From Bacteroidota bacterium (GTDB taxonomy: Bacteria > Bacteroidota > Bacteroidia > Chitinophagales > Chitinophagaceae), in the NCBI GenBank assembly GCA_018267795.1, contig JAFDXS010000212.1, forward strand, positions 1 through 5,152: a DNA stretch of 5,152 nucleotides, written 5' to 3'. Position numbers and translations under genes: made by a program. Of this stretch, positions 1-5,152 are shown one piece after another; position 1 is the first letter of the stretch; every line of letters begins with the position of its first letter. Under the pieces are notes generated by a model. That model searched no databases. It saw nothing but the letters and a program-made list of their open reading frames with translations, and was not told the DNA's origin.

Positions 1-142
1 CACCAGCGAGCCTGCGTACAGTGTTCCAAACTGTCGAAGAACTATATGTACGCCATTGGCCGTTTTCCTTAGCCGCCAGCATTATTTCATCCGCTCCTTC
101 CTTACTACGCTGCTCTATAATATCAAAAAGACGTGCTACCAT
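1..142 (-). CDS. Long-chain acyl-CoA ligase (AMP-forming), N-terminal fragment
   Basis: Only the first 47 codons are in the window; the gene continues past base 1. The peptide begins MVARLFDIIEQ, then has LAAKENGQWRTYS and a hydrophobic/basic helix (VWNTVRRLAG). This is the usual opening of Bacteroidota AMP-dependent fatty-acid ligases: an 'RLFD' start, a 'KENGxWxxYS' strand-turn, then a helix. The family activates free fatty acids to acyl-CoA through an acyl-adenylate, using ATP and CoA, at the inner face of the cytoplasmic membrane. The catalytic P-loop and adenylation motifs lie outside the window, so the call rests on the N-terminus alone. The ATG at 142-140 is the only ATG downstream of an in-frame TAA about ten codons upstream. 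The leader is A/T-rich with no Shine-Dalgarno. It lies 56 bases downstream of the GAF/PAS gene on the same strand, so co-transcription is possible. Confidence 0.72.
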   Translation of the reverse strand, partial: MVARLFDIIEQRSKEGADEIMLAAKENGQWRTYSSSTVWNTVRRLAG

Positions 143-198
143 ACCTAAATTTAGTAAAAAAGGATATTCGCCAAGTTAATTGATCTTGAATCCTATGA

Positions 199-1275
199 TT
201 ATTTAAGGACTGACAGATCACGAGTGACTTTTGTAAATCCAATCGTTTCGCCCGATGTGTCGTGTATAGCAGTAATAGTAACTCTCGCCCGGAAAGTAAA
301 GCCATCCTTACGTACACGCCAACCTTCGTCTCTGGCAACACCATTTTGCCTGGCTTCATTGAGCAAGCGCTCCGGCAATTGGGTTTCCTGGTCTGCCGCT
401 GTATAAAATACACTGAAGTTTTTACCAATGATCTCATCAGGACGATAGCCCTTTATTTTTTCTGCTCCTTTATTCCAGTTTTCAATGTTCCCGTTTCTAT
501 CCAGCAGAAGAATTGCATAATCCTCAATTTCCTCAACCATCTTATTATACCTCAGCAACTTTAAATCTTTATTACCCATTGATTCATTAACGATGGAATG
601 GATCTTTTCATCAAGAATGCCTGTTGCTTCCGTCATCATACTCAGCCATTCAGCATCTACACTATAATCGCCTTCTTTGATCAGGTTAACCAGGCCAATA
701 ATCATTGCCAGTGGTTGCCTTATATCATGCGACTGCATCTGGGCTATAGATCTCAGCGATTCATTCTTAGCCTCTATCTCCTGAATATGTGACTGTAATT
801 GCTTCTGACTCAGTTCAAGTTCCAGTAAAAGGGTTACCTGAGTGGATAACATCTTCAACATTTTTTGCTGAGTGGGAGTGAGGGTTCTGGGCACTACATC
901 AAAAAGGCATAGAGTGCCTATACGATAACCATTACTTAACTGCAATGGCGCGCCGGCATAAAAACGAACTTTTGGGTCGTTATGAACTATCGGATTATTA
1001 TCAAACCTCTTATCCTTTGAAGCATCAGGAATGATCAACAGATCTTCCTGCTGAACGCTATATTGACAAAAAGATGTCTCACTAGGGGATGCAAATAAAC
1101 TCGCCCCGGTTGCAACCTTGATCCAATTAATATCTTTGTCTAACAGGGTTATGAGTGAGATTGGAGTTCCACATAGTTCTGAAGCAAGATCAGTTATAGC
1201 CTTATACTGCTCATACTTATCAAAATCTAACTGTAAAAATCTCTGAACCTCTTCTAAGCGTTTTTCATCGTCCAT
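199..1275 (-). CDS. GAF-PAS signalling protein with H-box helix but no kinase ATPase domain
   Basis: The protein has 358 residues, no signal peptide and no membrane segment, so it is cytoplasmic. An N-terminal GAF domain spans about residues 20-155, with the 'SFCQYSV' (68-74) and 'GTLCLFD' (120-126) motifs common in Bacteroidota GAF sensors. A coiled-coil (about 155-178) leads into a two-helix segment (about 178-235) containing SHDIRQPLA (182-190). This resembles a histidine-kinase H-box with His183 as the would-be phospho-acceptor. A PAS domain follows (about 247-355), with 'ENWNKGAEKIKGY', 'DEGWRVRKDG' and a closing 'TKVTRDLSVLK'. In related proteins this PAS type normally precedes a kinase core, but here the chain ends right after it. 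The DNA reads TAA, one codon, then TAG, so this is not a simple readthrough case. No HATPase, GGDEF or other output domain is present. The ligand is unknown. The ATG at 1275 follows an A/T-rich leader. It may act as a dimeric sensing partner of another kinase, or be a shortened kinase relative. Confidence 0.88.
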   Translation of the reverse strand: MDDEKRLEEVQRFLQLDFDKYEQYKAITDLASELCGTPISLITLLDKDINWIKVATGASLFASPSETSFCQYSVQQEDLLIIPDASKDKRFDNNPIVHNDPKVRFYAGAPLQLSNGYRIGTLCLFDVVPRTLTPTQQKMLKMLSTQVTLLLELELSQKQLQSHIQEIEAKNESLRSIAQMQSHDIRQPLAMIIGLVNLIKEGDYSVDAEWLSMMTEATGILDEKIHSIVNESMGNKDLKLLRYNKMVEEIEDYAILLLDRNGNIENWNKGAEKIKGYRPDEIIGKNFSVFYTAADQETQLPERLLNEARQNGVARDEGWRVRKDGFTFRARVTITAIHDTSGETIGFTKVTRDLSVLK

Positions 1276-1458
1276 TGCTAATCACATATAAATAACATGC
1301 CATAGATATTTTTATCAATTGATTGGTAAAAGATTGTACATAAAACACAATTTGCATCTGAAATAGGCAGACTGAATCAATTCTACATTTAATAACCGAA
1401 CAATACAATTAAATTTTACCATCATAGAGATTATTTCTACCCTATAAAGTACTGCTCA

Positions 1459-1587
1459 TCAGCATAACAGCACGATCACGGTTATAGCAGTACCAACCGC
1501 AAAAACTGTCTTTTTCCGCAAAAAGAGAAGTAAAGAAGCGCCGTACAATGCACCAAAATACTTTAAAAATTCTTTCAGGTTACACAT
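1459..1587 (-). CDS. Possible 42-residue membrane peptide
   Basis: An ATG at 1587-1585 opens a frame that ends at TGA (1461-1459). The peptide starts MCNLKEFLKYFGALYG, continues ASLLLFLRKK, and ends with a hydrophobic stretch TVFAVGTAITVIVLLC. It could form one long or two short membrane helices split by the basic RKK (residues 24-26). This positive-hydrophobic layout is what small membrane proteins or small toxin-like peptides look like, but no family is recognised. An in-frame TGA sits seven codons upstream of the ATG, so it is not the tail of a longer intact gene. There is no Shine-Dalgarno, as elsewhere in the window. The dyad repeat at 1636-1686 lies about 50 bases upstream of the start. 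A frame of this length can arise by chance; the hydrophobic composition is the only positive evidence. Confidence 0.3.
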   Translation of the reverse strand: MCNLKEFLKYFGALYGASLLLFLRKKTVFAVGTAITVIVLLC

Positions 1588-1635
1588 ATATGTATATCCC
1601 AAACAGAATCAACTATTTAAAGAGGAAAAATCTTT

Positions 1636-1664
1636 TATGGTACCGCAACTATTGCGGTACCATA
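1636..1664. repeat. Perfect 13-base inverted repeat with 3-base spacer
   Basis: The left arm TATGGTACCGCAA (1636-1648) and right arm TTGCGGTACCATA (1652-1664) are exact reverse complements around CTA. There is no T-run on either side, and the site lies about 120 bases upstream of a gene rather than after one, so it reads better as a protein-binding site than as a terminator. It forms the core of the tandem repeat annotated at 1641-1684. Confidence 0.8.
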
Positions 1665-1684
1665 CCGCATTTACTGTAGTACCA
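1641..1684. repeat. Two tandem 22-base repeat units, operator-like
   Basis: Unit one (1641-1662) and unit two (1663-1684) both begin TACCGCA and both end GTACCA, and match at 17 of 22 positions. The first unit is also the perfect dyad; in the second the right half has drifted (TGTAGTA instead of TGCGGTA). GTACCATA occurs twice in direct orientation (1657-1664, 1679-1686) and once inverted (1636-1643). A 22-base period is two helical turns, so two dimers could sit on the same DNA face. A weak -7-like TACTTTTT (1685-1692) abuts the array on the plus strand. Which protein binds, if any, is unknown. Confidence 0.6.
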
Positions 1685-1785
1685 TACTTTTTCAATTTGT
1701 ACGGACAAAAAGTCCATCAGAACTTTACATCAAAAACAAAATTCAAACTACAGACACAGAATAAGCCTTTTACTCTAAACTAACT

Positions 1786-2640
1786 ATGGAACCCTCAAAA
1801 CTTCGTCAGGCTCATGACCTGTATTTCCAGACAGACATGTCTCAATCACAAATAGCAGAGCTGCTCAACATCAATCGCAAGACGCTCTATTTATGGATGA
1901 AAGAAAGCAATTGGCAGCAGGTCAAACGTTCTGCACGTCATACACCATCCATTTTAGCAGAACAATATTATCAGCAGCTCGCAGCTATAAATGAGCAGAT
2001 TGCAACCAGAGAAGAACAGCCATATCCCACTCGTGAAGAAGCGGAGATCATCCGCAAGCTCACACTTACCATAGGTCGCATCAAAACAGGACAAACAGTA
2101 TCCGAACACATAGAAACAATGACCCGCTTCCTCGAGCTGCTAAAAACGGAGGCCCCGTCATTGCTCGAAGAAGTACTGCCGCATACCGATAAATTCATCA
2201 AAAAAGCTAAGTTCCCATCCGCAAAAGAAGAAGTACTGCAGGAACTACAAGAAGAAATATCGGAAGCTCAATCGGATACGCCCGCCATACCGGCTCCACG
2301 CCAACTATTCCAAACGGAAATAAACTTGCCGGAATTAAAAACTAAAATAGAAGACGAGAATATTACAGAGGAAGTACAAATACAAACTGTCTTAAACATA
2401 TCCGAAAGCAATCAGGTCGTTCCGGAATCCAACGAAAATGAAACTCCGGATTTACAACTAAACATGGGGCACAATTGGGGCATCAACTCCCGAATTGACG
2501 ACCCTGAAAGCCAATGGGCGCAATACTTAGAGCAAAAATACACAATATCGCATGATCCTTATATTTCCCGCCATCGCGGCATCACTATCATCCGTGCAGG
2601 CAGCCCCCTTTGGGGCAGAGATAAACCCTTATGGTGGTAG
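1786..2640 (+). CDS. Orphan protein with phage terminase (gpP-like) helix-turn-helix
   Basis: This is a soluble 284-residue protein. Residues 5-45 (LRQAHDLYFQ, then MSQSQIAELLNINRKTLYLW and a following NW) match the pattern of the N-terminal helix-turn-helix of gpP-like terminase subunits: an 'A..LY' helix, a 'S..IA..L.....T...W' helix-turn-helix at about 18-39, and a closing tryptophan. In phages this domain recognises packaging-site DNA. Residues 55-140 are predicted helical. About 145-225 is acidic, rich in Glu, Asn and Pro, and probably disordered. The tail has 'WGINSRIDDPESQW' (231-244) and ends WGRDKPLWW. No Walker motif is present, and no large terminase, portal or capsid gene is nearby. 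It could be a domesticated phage protein, a transposon-type HTH protein or a DNA-binding regulator. The ATG at 1786 fits the HTH starting near residue 5. The function is not known. Confidence 0.8.
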   Translation: MEPSKLRQAHDLYFQTDMSQSQIAELLNINRKTLYLWMKESNWQQVKRSARHTPSILAEQYYQQLAAINEQIATREEQPYPTREEAEIIRKLTLTIGRIKTGQTVSEHIETMTRFLELLKTEAPSLLEEVLPHTDKFIKKAKFPSAKEEVLQELQEEISEAQSDTPAIPAPRQLFQTEINLPELKTKIEDENITEEVQIQTVLNISESNQVVPESNENETPDLQLNMGHNWGINSRIDDPESQWAQYLEQKYTISHDPYISRHRGITIIRAGSPLWGRDKPLWW

Positions 2641-2701
2641 TGCTAATCCGCTCCGTATTATTTAATAAAGGATATCTGCGAGCAGCTATACAGTTATACG
2701 C
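2641..2701. other. Gap between convergent genes, no clear terminator
   Basis: These 61 bases separate the 3' ends of the plus-strand terminase-like gene and the minus-strand membrane protein gene. A bidirectional terminator would be expected here, but only a short A/T palindrome (TTATTTAATAA, 2658-2668) is visible, with no G/C-rich stem followed by T's. Confidence 0.5.
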
Positions 2702-3178
2702 TTAATCAAATCTCGTAACGCTTACTATAAATATGAGCACAAAGAACATTAGCTGTAGCACATGATACAAGGTTATTCTTTGCTTCACTTTTATGACTTT
2801 TGATTGCTCGTTGGGGATATTGTTTTCACCGTTAAGCAATTGTTTTAGCAGGACGTTTGCGGGCCATGCGGTTACTATGGCATTGAGTATGAGCAGGAGC
2901 AATAAAATGAGCTTTACTTTGAACCAGGCCTGGTGCATGGGGAGGCCATGGAAAAATATCATCATCATAATACCACCTGATATTATGAGAAAGCCTCCAA
3001 GTCCCTGTACTATGGGGAAACGAGCTATAGCCTTTGCAATGACCTGTGCTTTACTTTTTTCGGCAGGAAGAAATTTCCATAGCTGTGCCATTGCTACAAA
3101 ATTTGCGAGTACGCCACCTACCATCATTGCAATACCTGTGATGTGGCATACGAGCCCAAGATTAAACAGACTGAACAT
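2702..3178 (-). CDS. Four-helix membrane protein, distant CopD/DUF2269-like appearance
   Basis: The protein has 158 residues and four predicted transmembrane helices at about 7-30, 57-77, 86-105 and 136-154, consistent with an inner-membrane protein. Helix 1 carries a His (CHITGIAMMVGG, His12); a short basic loop with R53 follows; helix 3 opens with HQAWFKVKLILL. A 'W.K.KL' start to the third helix is also seen in small four-helix membrane families such as DUF2269, CopD and HemJ, some of which bind haem or metal through such histidines. The resemblance is general and the family assignment is uncertain. It is the second gene of a pair: the upstream membrane gene stops 32 bases before this ATG, so one transcript is likely. 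The function is unknown. Control by the divergent TetR regulator is inferred from position. Confidence 0.8.
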   Translation of the reverse strand: MFSLFNLGLVCHITGIAMMVGGVLANFVAMAQLWKFLPAEKSKAQVIAKAIARFPIVQGLGGFLIISGGIMMMIFFHGLPMHQAWFKVKLILLLLLILNAIVTAWPANVLLKQLLNGENNIPNEQSKVIKVKQRITLYHVLQLMFFVLIFIVSVTRFD

Positions 3179-3210
3179 AACGAATGTATTTAGAGATGAT
3201 GAATTGAATT

Positions 3211-3714
3211 TTAATGATTGCTTAAATTATTTGCGTGTTTAGGATATGCAGAGCGATAAACTTTGCGGAGATAATATATCTGGATAAGCGCAACGAAAAA
3301 CTGAGCAATGCCGGTGCTCTCAAAGACCAGGTTGCTGGGAACTTCGTAAGCCGGTGCCGGGTACAGCATACGCCATGTATCCAGCTTCATGCCTGAGAAA
3401 TATAACAAGTCTTTCAACAAATGATTATAAGCACCTTCAAATATTCCTATGCCCAAACTGAATACCAGAAAAGAAAGTAAAATATAAATGAGCAGAAAAG
3501 CCTTCTTATTAAGATACCTGTATAAAAGCAAGCAGATGATAGCGATAAGCATTACTGCACCACCATTAGGTATCACATCTTTTCGCCAGGGGGTATTATA
3601 TACTATGGCGCCATAGTAGTGATGAAAAGATGTAAGCAGATAAACAATGCTATTGGAAATAACCGACTGCTTTAAAAAGCTTGTCTTTTTTTTTGATAAT
3701 GCTACTTGCTGCAT
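3211..3714 (-). CDS. Four-helix membrane protein of unknown function
   Basis: The protein has 167 residues with a basic N-terminus (LSKKKTSFLK) and hydrophobic segments at about 18-36, 50-67, 71-92 and 130-150. Notable polar motifs lie at membrane edges: SFHHYYGAIVYNTPW (29-43), with adjacent His31-His32, and IFEGAYNHLLKDLLYF (91-106), with a Glu and a His. The Tyr/Pro-rich loop MLYPAPAYEVPSN (116-128) precedes the last helix. Such paired histidines could bind a metal or cofactor, but no family is recognised. The ATG at 3714 follows an A/T-rich leader with no Shine-Dalgarno. This is the first gene after the divergent control region shared with the TetR gene, and a dyad sits 42 bases upstream of its start codon. 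It is probably co-transcribed with the second membrane gene at 3178-2702. Confidence 0.8.
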   Translation of the reverse strand: MQQVALSKKKTSFLKQSVISNSIVYLLTSFHHYYGAIVYNTPWRKDVIPNGGAVMLIAIICLLLYRYLNKKAFLLIYILLSFLVFSLGIGIFEGAYNHLLKDLLYFSGMKLDTWRMLYPAPAYEVPSNLVFESTGIAQFFVALIQIYYLRKVYRSAYPKHANNLSNH

Positions 3715-3755
3715 GCTTTTATTTTTAAAAATGTTTTACTTTAGCACAAAAGTCA

Positions 3756-3846
3756 GATACTGAACAAATGTTTTGTATTGCAAAAAAATGAACAAGCATT
3801 TTGCTGAACAAGTACAGATAACAATGAATGTGCGATACTGAACAAA
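3756..3846. repeat. 13-base direct repeat and TGAACAA cluster in the divergent promoter region
   Basis: GATACTGAACAAA occurs exactly twice, at 3756-3768 and 3834-3846, 78 bases apart on the same strand. The first copy is the left half of the dyad at 3757-3778; the second lacks a matching right half and lies 18 bases before the TetR start codon. The shorter TGAACAA core occurs four times (3761, 3789, 3805, 3839). Extra half-sites next to the regulator's own start would suit autorepression. Confidence 0.6.
3757..3778. promoter_or_regulatory. Candidate TetR-family operator (22-base dyad)
   Basis: The sequence reads ATAC-TG-AACA-AA-TGTT-TT-GTAT. All eight base pairs outside the two-base spacers (ATAC/GTAT and AACA/TGTT) are symmetric, which gives 16 symmetric bases of 22. 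TetR-family dimers bind dyads of this size in the gap between their own gene and a divergent target. The site is 42 bases upstream of the membrane-protein start (3714) and 86 bases upstream of the TetR start (3865). Binding by the neighbouring regulator is inference. Confidence 0.55.
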
Positions 3847-3864
3847 ACGCCCAAAAAGTACCGA

Positions 3865-4437
3865 ATGATGAAAACTACATTGCAGGACGACCGCAGAACG
3901 CAGAAAACTAAAAAGCTATTGGCGGAGGCGCTAAGAGAACTGATACTGGCCAAAGGTTATGATGCTGTAACTATACAGGATATTATAGACAAGGCCAATG
4001 TGGGGCGCAGCACCTTCTACGCGCATTATGAAAACAAGGAGCAACTGCTGATAGGTAATATAAACTTCCAGATGGCCCTGATACACACGCCGGGGGATGA
4101 CTGGGAAAACTACCCGATGGGGGTAAACCTCCACTATCTATTTGACCATACGAAAGAACAGCTAAACCTAGTAAAGGCTTTATATCGCAGCAGGAGTATT
4201 GATACTGTGATGAATTACTTTGCAGAGATATGCGCCGCGAAAATTATTGAATATAATAAACGGAAGATAAGAGGGAAAGCTGCACAGAAAACGCTACGGT
4301 ATGAGGCTGAAGCTGCCGCAGGTGCTATAGTAAGAGTGTTGCTGAAATGGCTGGAAGATGATGCGGTGACACCTGTGGATGAGATGGTGGGGTTTGCAAA
4401 GAGGATAATGGATAGTGTGGTTAGTGTGGAGAAGTAG
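3865..4437 (+). CDS. TetR/AcrR-family transcriptional regulator
   Basis: The protein has 190 residues, normal for the family. The N-terminal DNA-binding domain is clear: RRTQKTKKLLAEALREL (helix 1), then residues 35-60 with VTIQDIIDKANVGRSTFYAHY and ENKEQLL, the classic TetR helix-turn-helix ending in 'TFY.HY..K..L'. The C-terminal ligand/dimer domain (about 70-188) is helical and ends with the pattern AAAGAIVRVLLKWLEDD...PVDEM, common in TetR proteins with that type of C-terminal region. Members usually repress a neighbouring gene until a small hydrophobic ligand binds. Here the divergent pair of membrane proteins is the likely target and the ligand is unknown. Two ATGs are adjacent (3865 and 3868) and either could be the start. 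No Shine-Dalgarno is seen. A GATACTGAACAAA repeat ends 18 bases upstream. Confidence 0.93.
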   Translation: MMKTTLQDDRRTQKTKKLLAEALRELILAKGYDAVTIQDIIDKANVGRSTFYAHYENKEQLLIGNINFQMALIHTPGDDWENYPMGVNLHYLFDHTKEQLNLVKALYRSRSIDTVMNYFAEICAAKIIEYNKRKIRGKAAQKTLRYEAEAAAGAIVRVLLKWLEDDAVTPVDEMVGFAKRIMDSVVSVEK

Positions 4438-4482
4438 TTACTACAGACAATTAATACAACTTAAAGCTTGGATATCATTCCT

Positions 4483-4490
4483 TATTTTTG
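4483..4490 (+). promoter_or_regulatory. Candidate Bacteroidota -7 box for the ABC gene
   Basis: TATTTTTG matches the Bacteroidota housekeeping -7 consensus TAnnTTTG at every fixed base. It lies in the 76-base gap after the TetR stop, 23 bases before the ABC ATG, which would give a leader of about 15-18 bases. A proper -33 TTTG at the usual distance is not visible (a TTG at 4468 is too close), so the call is tentative. Confidence 0.4.
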
Positions 4491-4513
4491 AAACTCTAAA
4501 TTTATTAATCAGC

Positions 4514-5152
4514 ATGCAATTATTCCTGCAGGACCTTGTGCCGATACCGCTTAGTGATAAGGTGAATGCCGGCCGTAGTGATATATGGAAACGTGAACGC
4601 ACCTTTAACCAGGGGAATTGCATTTTCATACAGGCGCCATCGGGCACAGGCAAGACTACGCTGATACATATGCTGTATGGCATACGGAAAGACTTTAGCG
4701 GGATGCTGCACTGGGACACTTATAACATTGCCTCTATATCGAAAGATGACTTATCGCAACTGCGTGCAATGCATGTGAGCGTGGTGTTCCAGGACATGCG
4801 CTTATTCCCTGAGCTGACTACCTGGGAGAACCTGGAAGTAAAACGCCTGCTTACCAACTCCGTAGCGGCTGAAGATGTAGAGAAGTGGCTGCAACGCCTG
4901 GGGCTTGGAGACAAGAAAAATTCGCTAGCAGGCACCCTGTCGTATGGCGAGCAACAACGTGTGGCAATAATACGCGCATTGGTACAACCCTTTGAGTGGC
5001 TGCTAATGGATGAGCCCTTCAGCCACCTGGATAAAGCAAATACTGATCTTGCGATAGCGCTAATAACCGAGGTGGTGCAGATGAACCGTGCAGGCATGAT
5101 ACTGGCCGACCTTGATGATAATGACCATTTCTTCTACACCCAAAAGATAGCG
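4514..5152 (+). CDS. ABC transporter ATP-binding protein (LolD/MacB/FtsE-like), C-terminus outside window
   Basis: An open frame of 213 codons runs from ATG 4514 to the window edge. Visible motifs are Walker A APSGTGKTT (41-49), Q-loop VVFQDMRLFPELT (90-102), signature LSYGEQQRVAIIRAL (142-156), Walker B WLLMDEP (162-168) and D-loop SHLD (170-173). The 'RLFPELT..ENL' stretch after the Q-loop is typical of the LolD/MacB/FtsE group, which powers FtsX-like permeases in lipoprotein export, efflux or cell division. An oddity is the segment after the D-loop, which reads GMILADLDDND (194-204): the position of the H-loop histidine (usual 'I.VTHD') appears to be Leu200. The N-terminus is also atypical, with few of the usual first-strand residues. 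The ATG follows an A/T-rich leader. It is on the same strand as TetR but probably has its own promoter. The partner permease is not in the window. Confidence 0.9.
   Translation, partial: MQLFLQDLVPIPLSDKVNAGRSDIWKRERTFNQGNCIFIQAPSGTGKTTLIHMLYGIRKDFSGMLHWDTYNIASISKDDLSQLRAMHVSVVFQDMRLFPELTTWENLEVKRLLTNSVAAEDVEKWLQRLGLGDKKNSLAGTLSYGEQQRVAIIRALVQPFEWLLMDEPFSHLDKANTDLAIALITEVVQMNRAGMILADLDDNDHFFYTQKIA

Larger units (their letters stand above)
1276..1785. other. 510-base intergenic region between divergent genes
   Basis: This A/T-rich gap separates the minus-strand GAF/PAS gene from the plus-strand terminase-like gene, so it should hold the promoters for both. No exact TAnnTTTG box was found on either strand; the nearest match is TACTTTTT at 1685-1692 (plus). 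The gap contains a possible small membrane-peptide ORF (1459-1587, minus), the dyad/tandem repeat at 1636-1686, and short perfect palindromes ATCAATTGAT (1314-1323) and ACATATATGT (1584-1593) that could be chance in A/T-rich DNA. No tRNA, rRNA or CRISPR repeats were seen. Confidence 0.7.

Noticed and set aside
146..153. TAAATTTA as a -7 box for the acyl-CoA ligase
   Set aside because: It lies only three bases from the ATG, so transcription would begin inside the gene; it also misses the final G of the consensus.
123..437. 104-codon minus-strand frame
   Set aside because: It overlaps both the sensor 3' end and the ligase start in another frame, and its translation is unlike any protein domain.
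262..564. 100-codon plus-strand frame
   Set aside because: It is antisense to the PAS domain of the sensor protein, with no recognisable features.
1314..1323. ATCAATTGAT palindrome upstream of the sensor gene as an operator
   Set aside because: A 10-base A/T-rich palindrome is expected by chance in this composition, and no second copy was found near it.
1591..1680. 29-codon plus-strand frame through the dyad
   Set aside because: It is very short, its sequence is dictated by the repeat, and there is no membrane or domain signature.
2603..2616. GCCCC-CTTT-GGGGC hairpin near the end of the terminase-like gene, as a terminator
   Set aside because: It has only a 5-pair stem, lies inside the coding sequence, and has no T-run after it on either strand.
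2793..3242. 149-codon plus-strand frame
   Set aside because: It is antisense to the two membrane genes, whose minus-strand proteins have clear transmembrane helices; its own translation shows no coherent domain.
3721..3732. ATTTTTAAAAAT palindrome before the membrane-protein start
   Set aside because: It is a low-complexity A/T run, typical of Bacteroidota leaders, and not a specific site.
4720..5097. 125-codon minus-strand frame
   Set aside because: It is antisense to the ABC ATPase, whose motifs prove the plus-strand frame; the antisense peptide is Ser/Cys/Arg-rich noise.

Overview
The window looks like chromosomal DNA from a member of the Bacteroidota, most likely near the Chitinophagaceae. 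The reasons are moderate-to-low GC by eye, start codons preceded by A/T-rich leaders without Shine-Dalgarno sequences, one perfect Bacteroidota-type -7 box (TAnnTTTG), and proteins in the style of that phylum. This placement is inference; no rRNA or marker gene is present. Two genes run off the window, one at each end.

Left part (1-1275, minus strand): a GAF / histidine-box helix / PAS signalling protein (199-1275) is followed after a 56-base gap by the first 47 codons of a long-chain acyl-CoA ligase (142 down to 1). The signalling protein has a histidine-kinase-like H-box but no ATPase domain and no output domain.

Middle (1276-2640): a 510-base gap holds a possible 42-residue membrane peptide on the minus strand (1459-1587). 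It also holds a compact pair of 22-base repeats built on a perfect dyad (1636-1686). Beyond the gap lies a plus-strand gene (1786-2640) whose N-terminus is a phage-terminase (gpP-like) type helix-turn-helix and whose remainder is unrecognised. No other phage gene is visible around it.

Right part (2702-4437): two small four-helix membrane proteins (3714-3211, then 3178-2702, minus strand, 32 bases apart) are divergent from a TetR/AcrR-family regulator (3865-4437). The 150 bases between them carry a 22-base dyad of the TetR-operator kind plus a 13-base direct repeat placed just before the regulator gene. The simplest model is an autoregulated TetR repressor that controls the membrane-protein pair in response to an unknown ligand.

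Right end (4514-5152): an ABC-transporter ATPase of the LolD/MacB/FtsE type runs off the window. It has intact Walker A, Q-loop, signature, Walker B and D-loop motifs, but the H-loop histidine appears to be replaced. It probably has its own promoter at 4483-4490.

Nothing here proves a new system. The strongest leads are the two sets of operator-like DNA, the orphan terminase-like gene, the non-canonical ABC ATPase and the kinase-less sensor.
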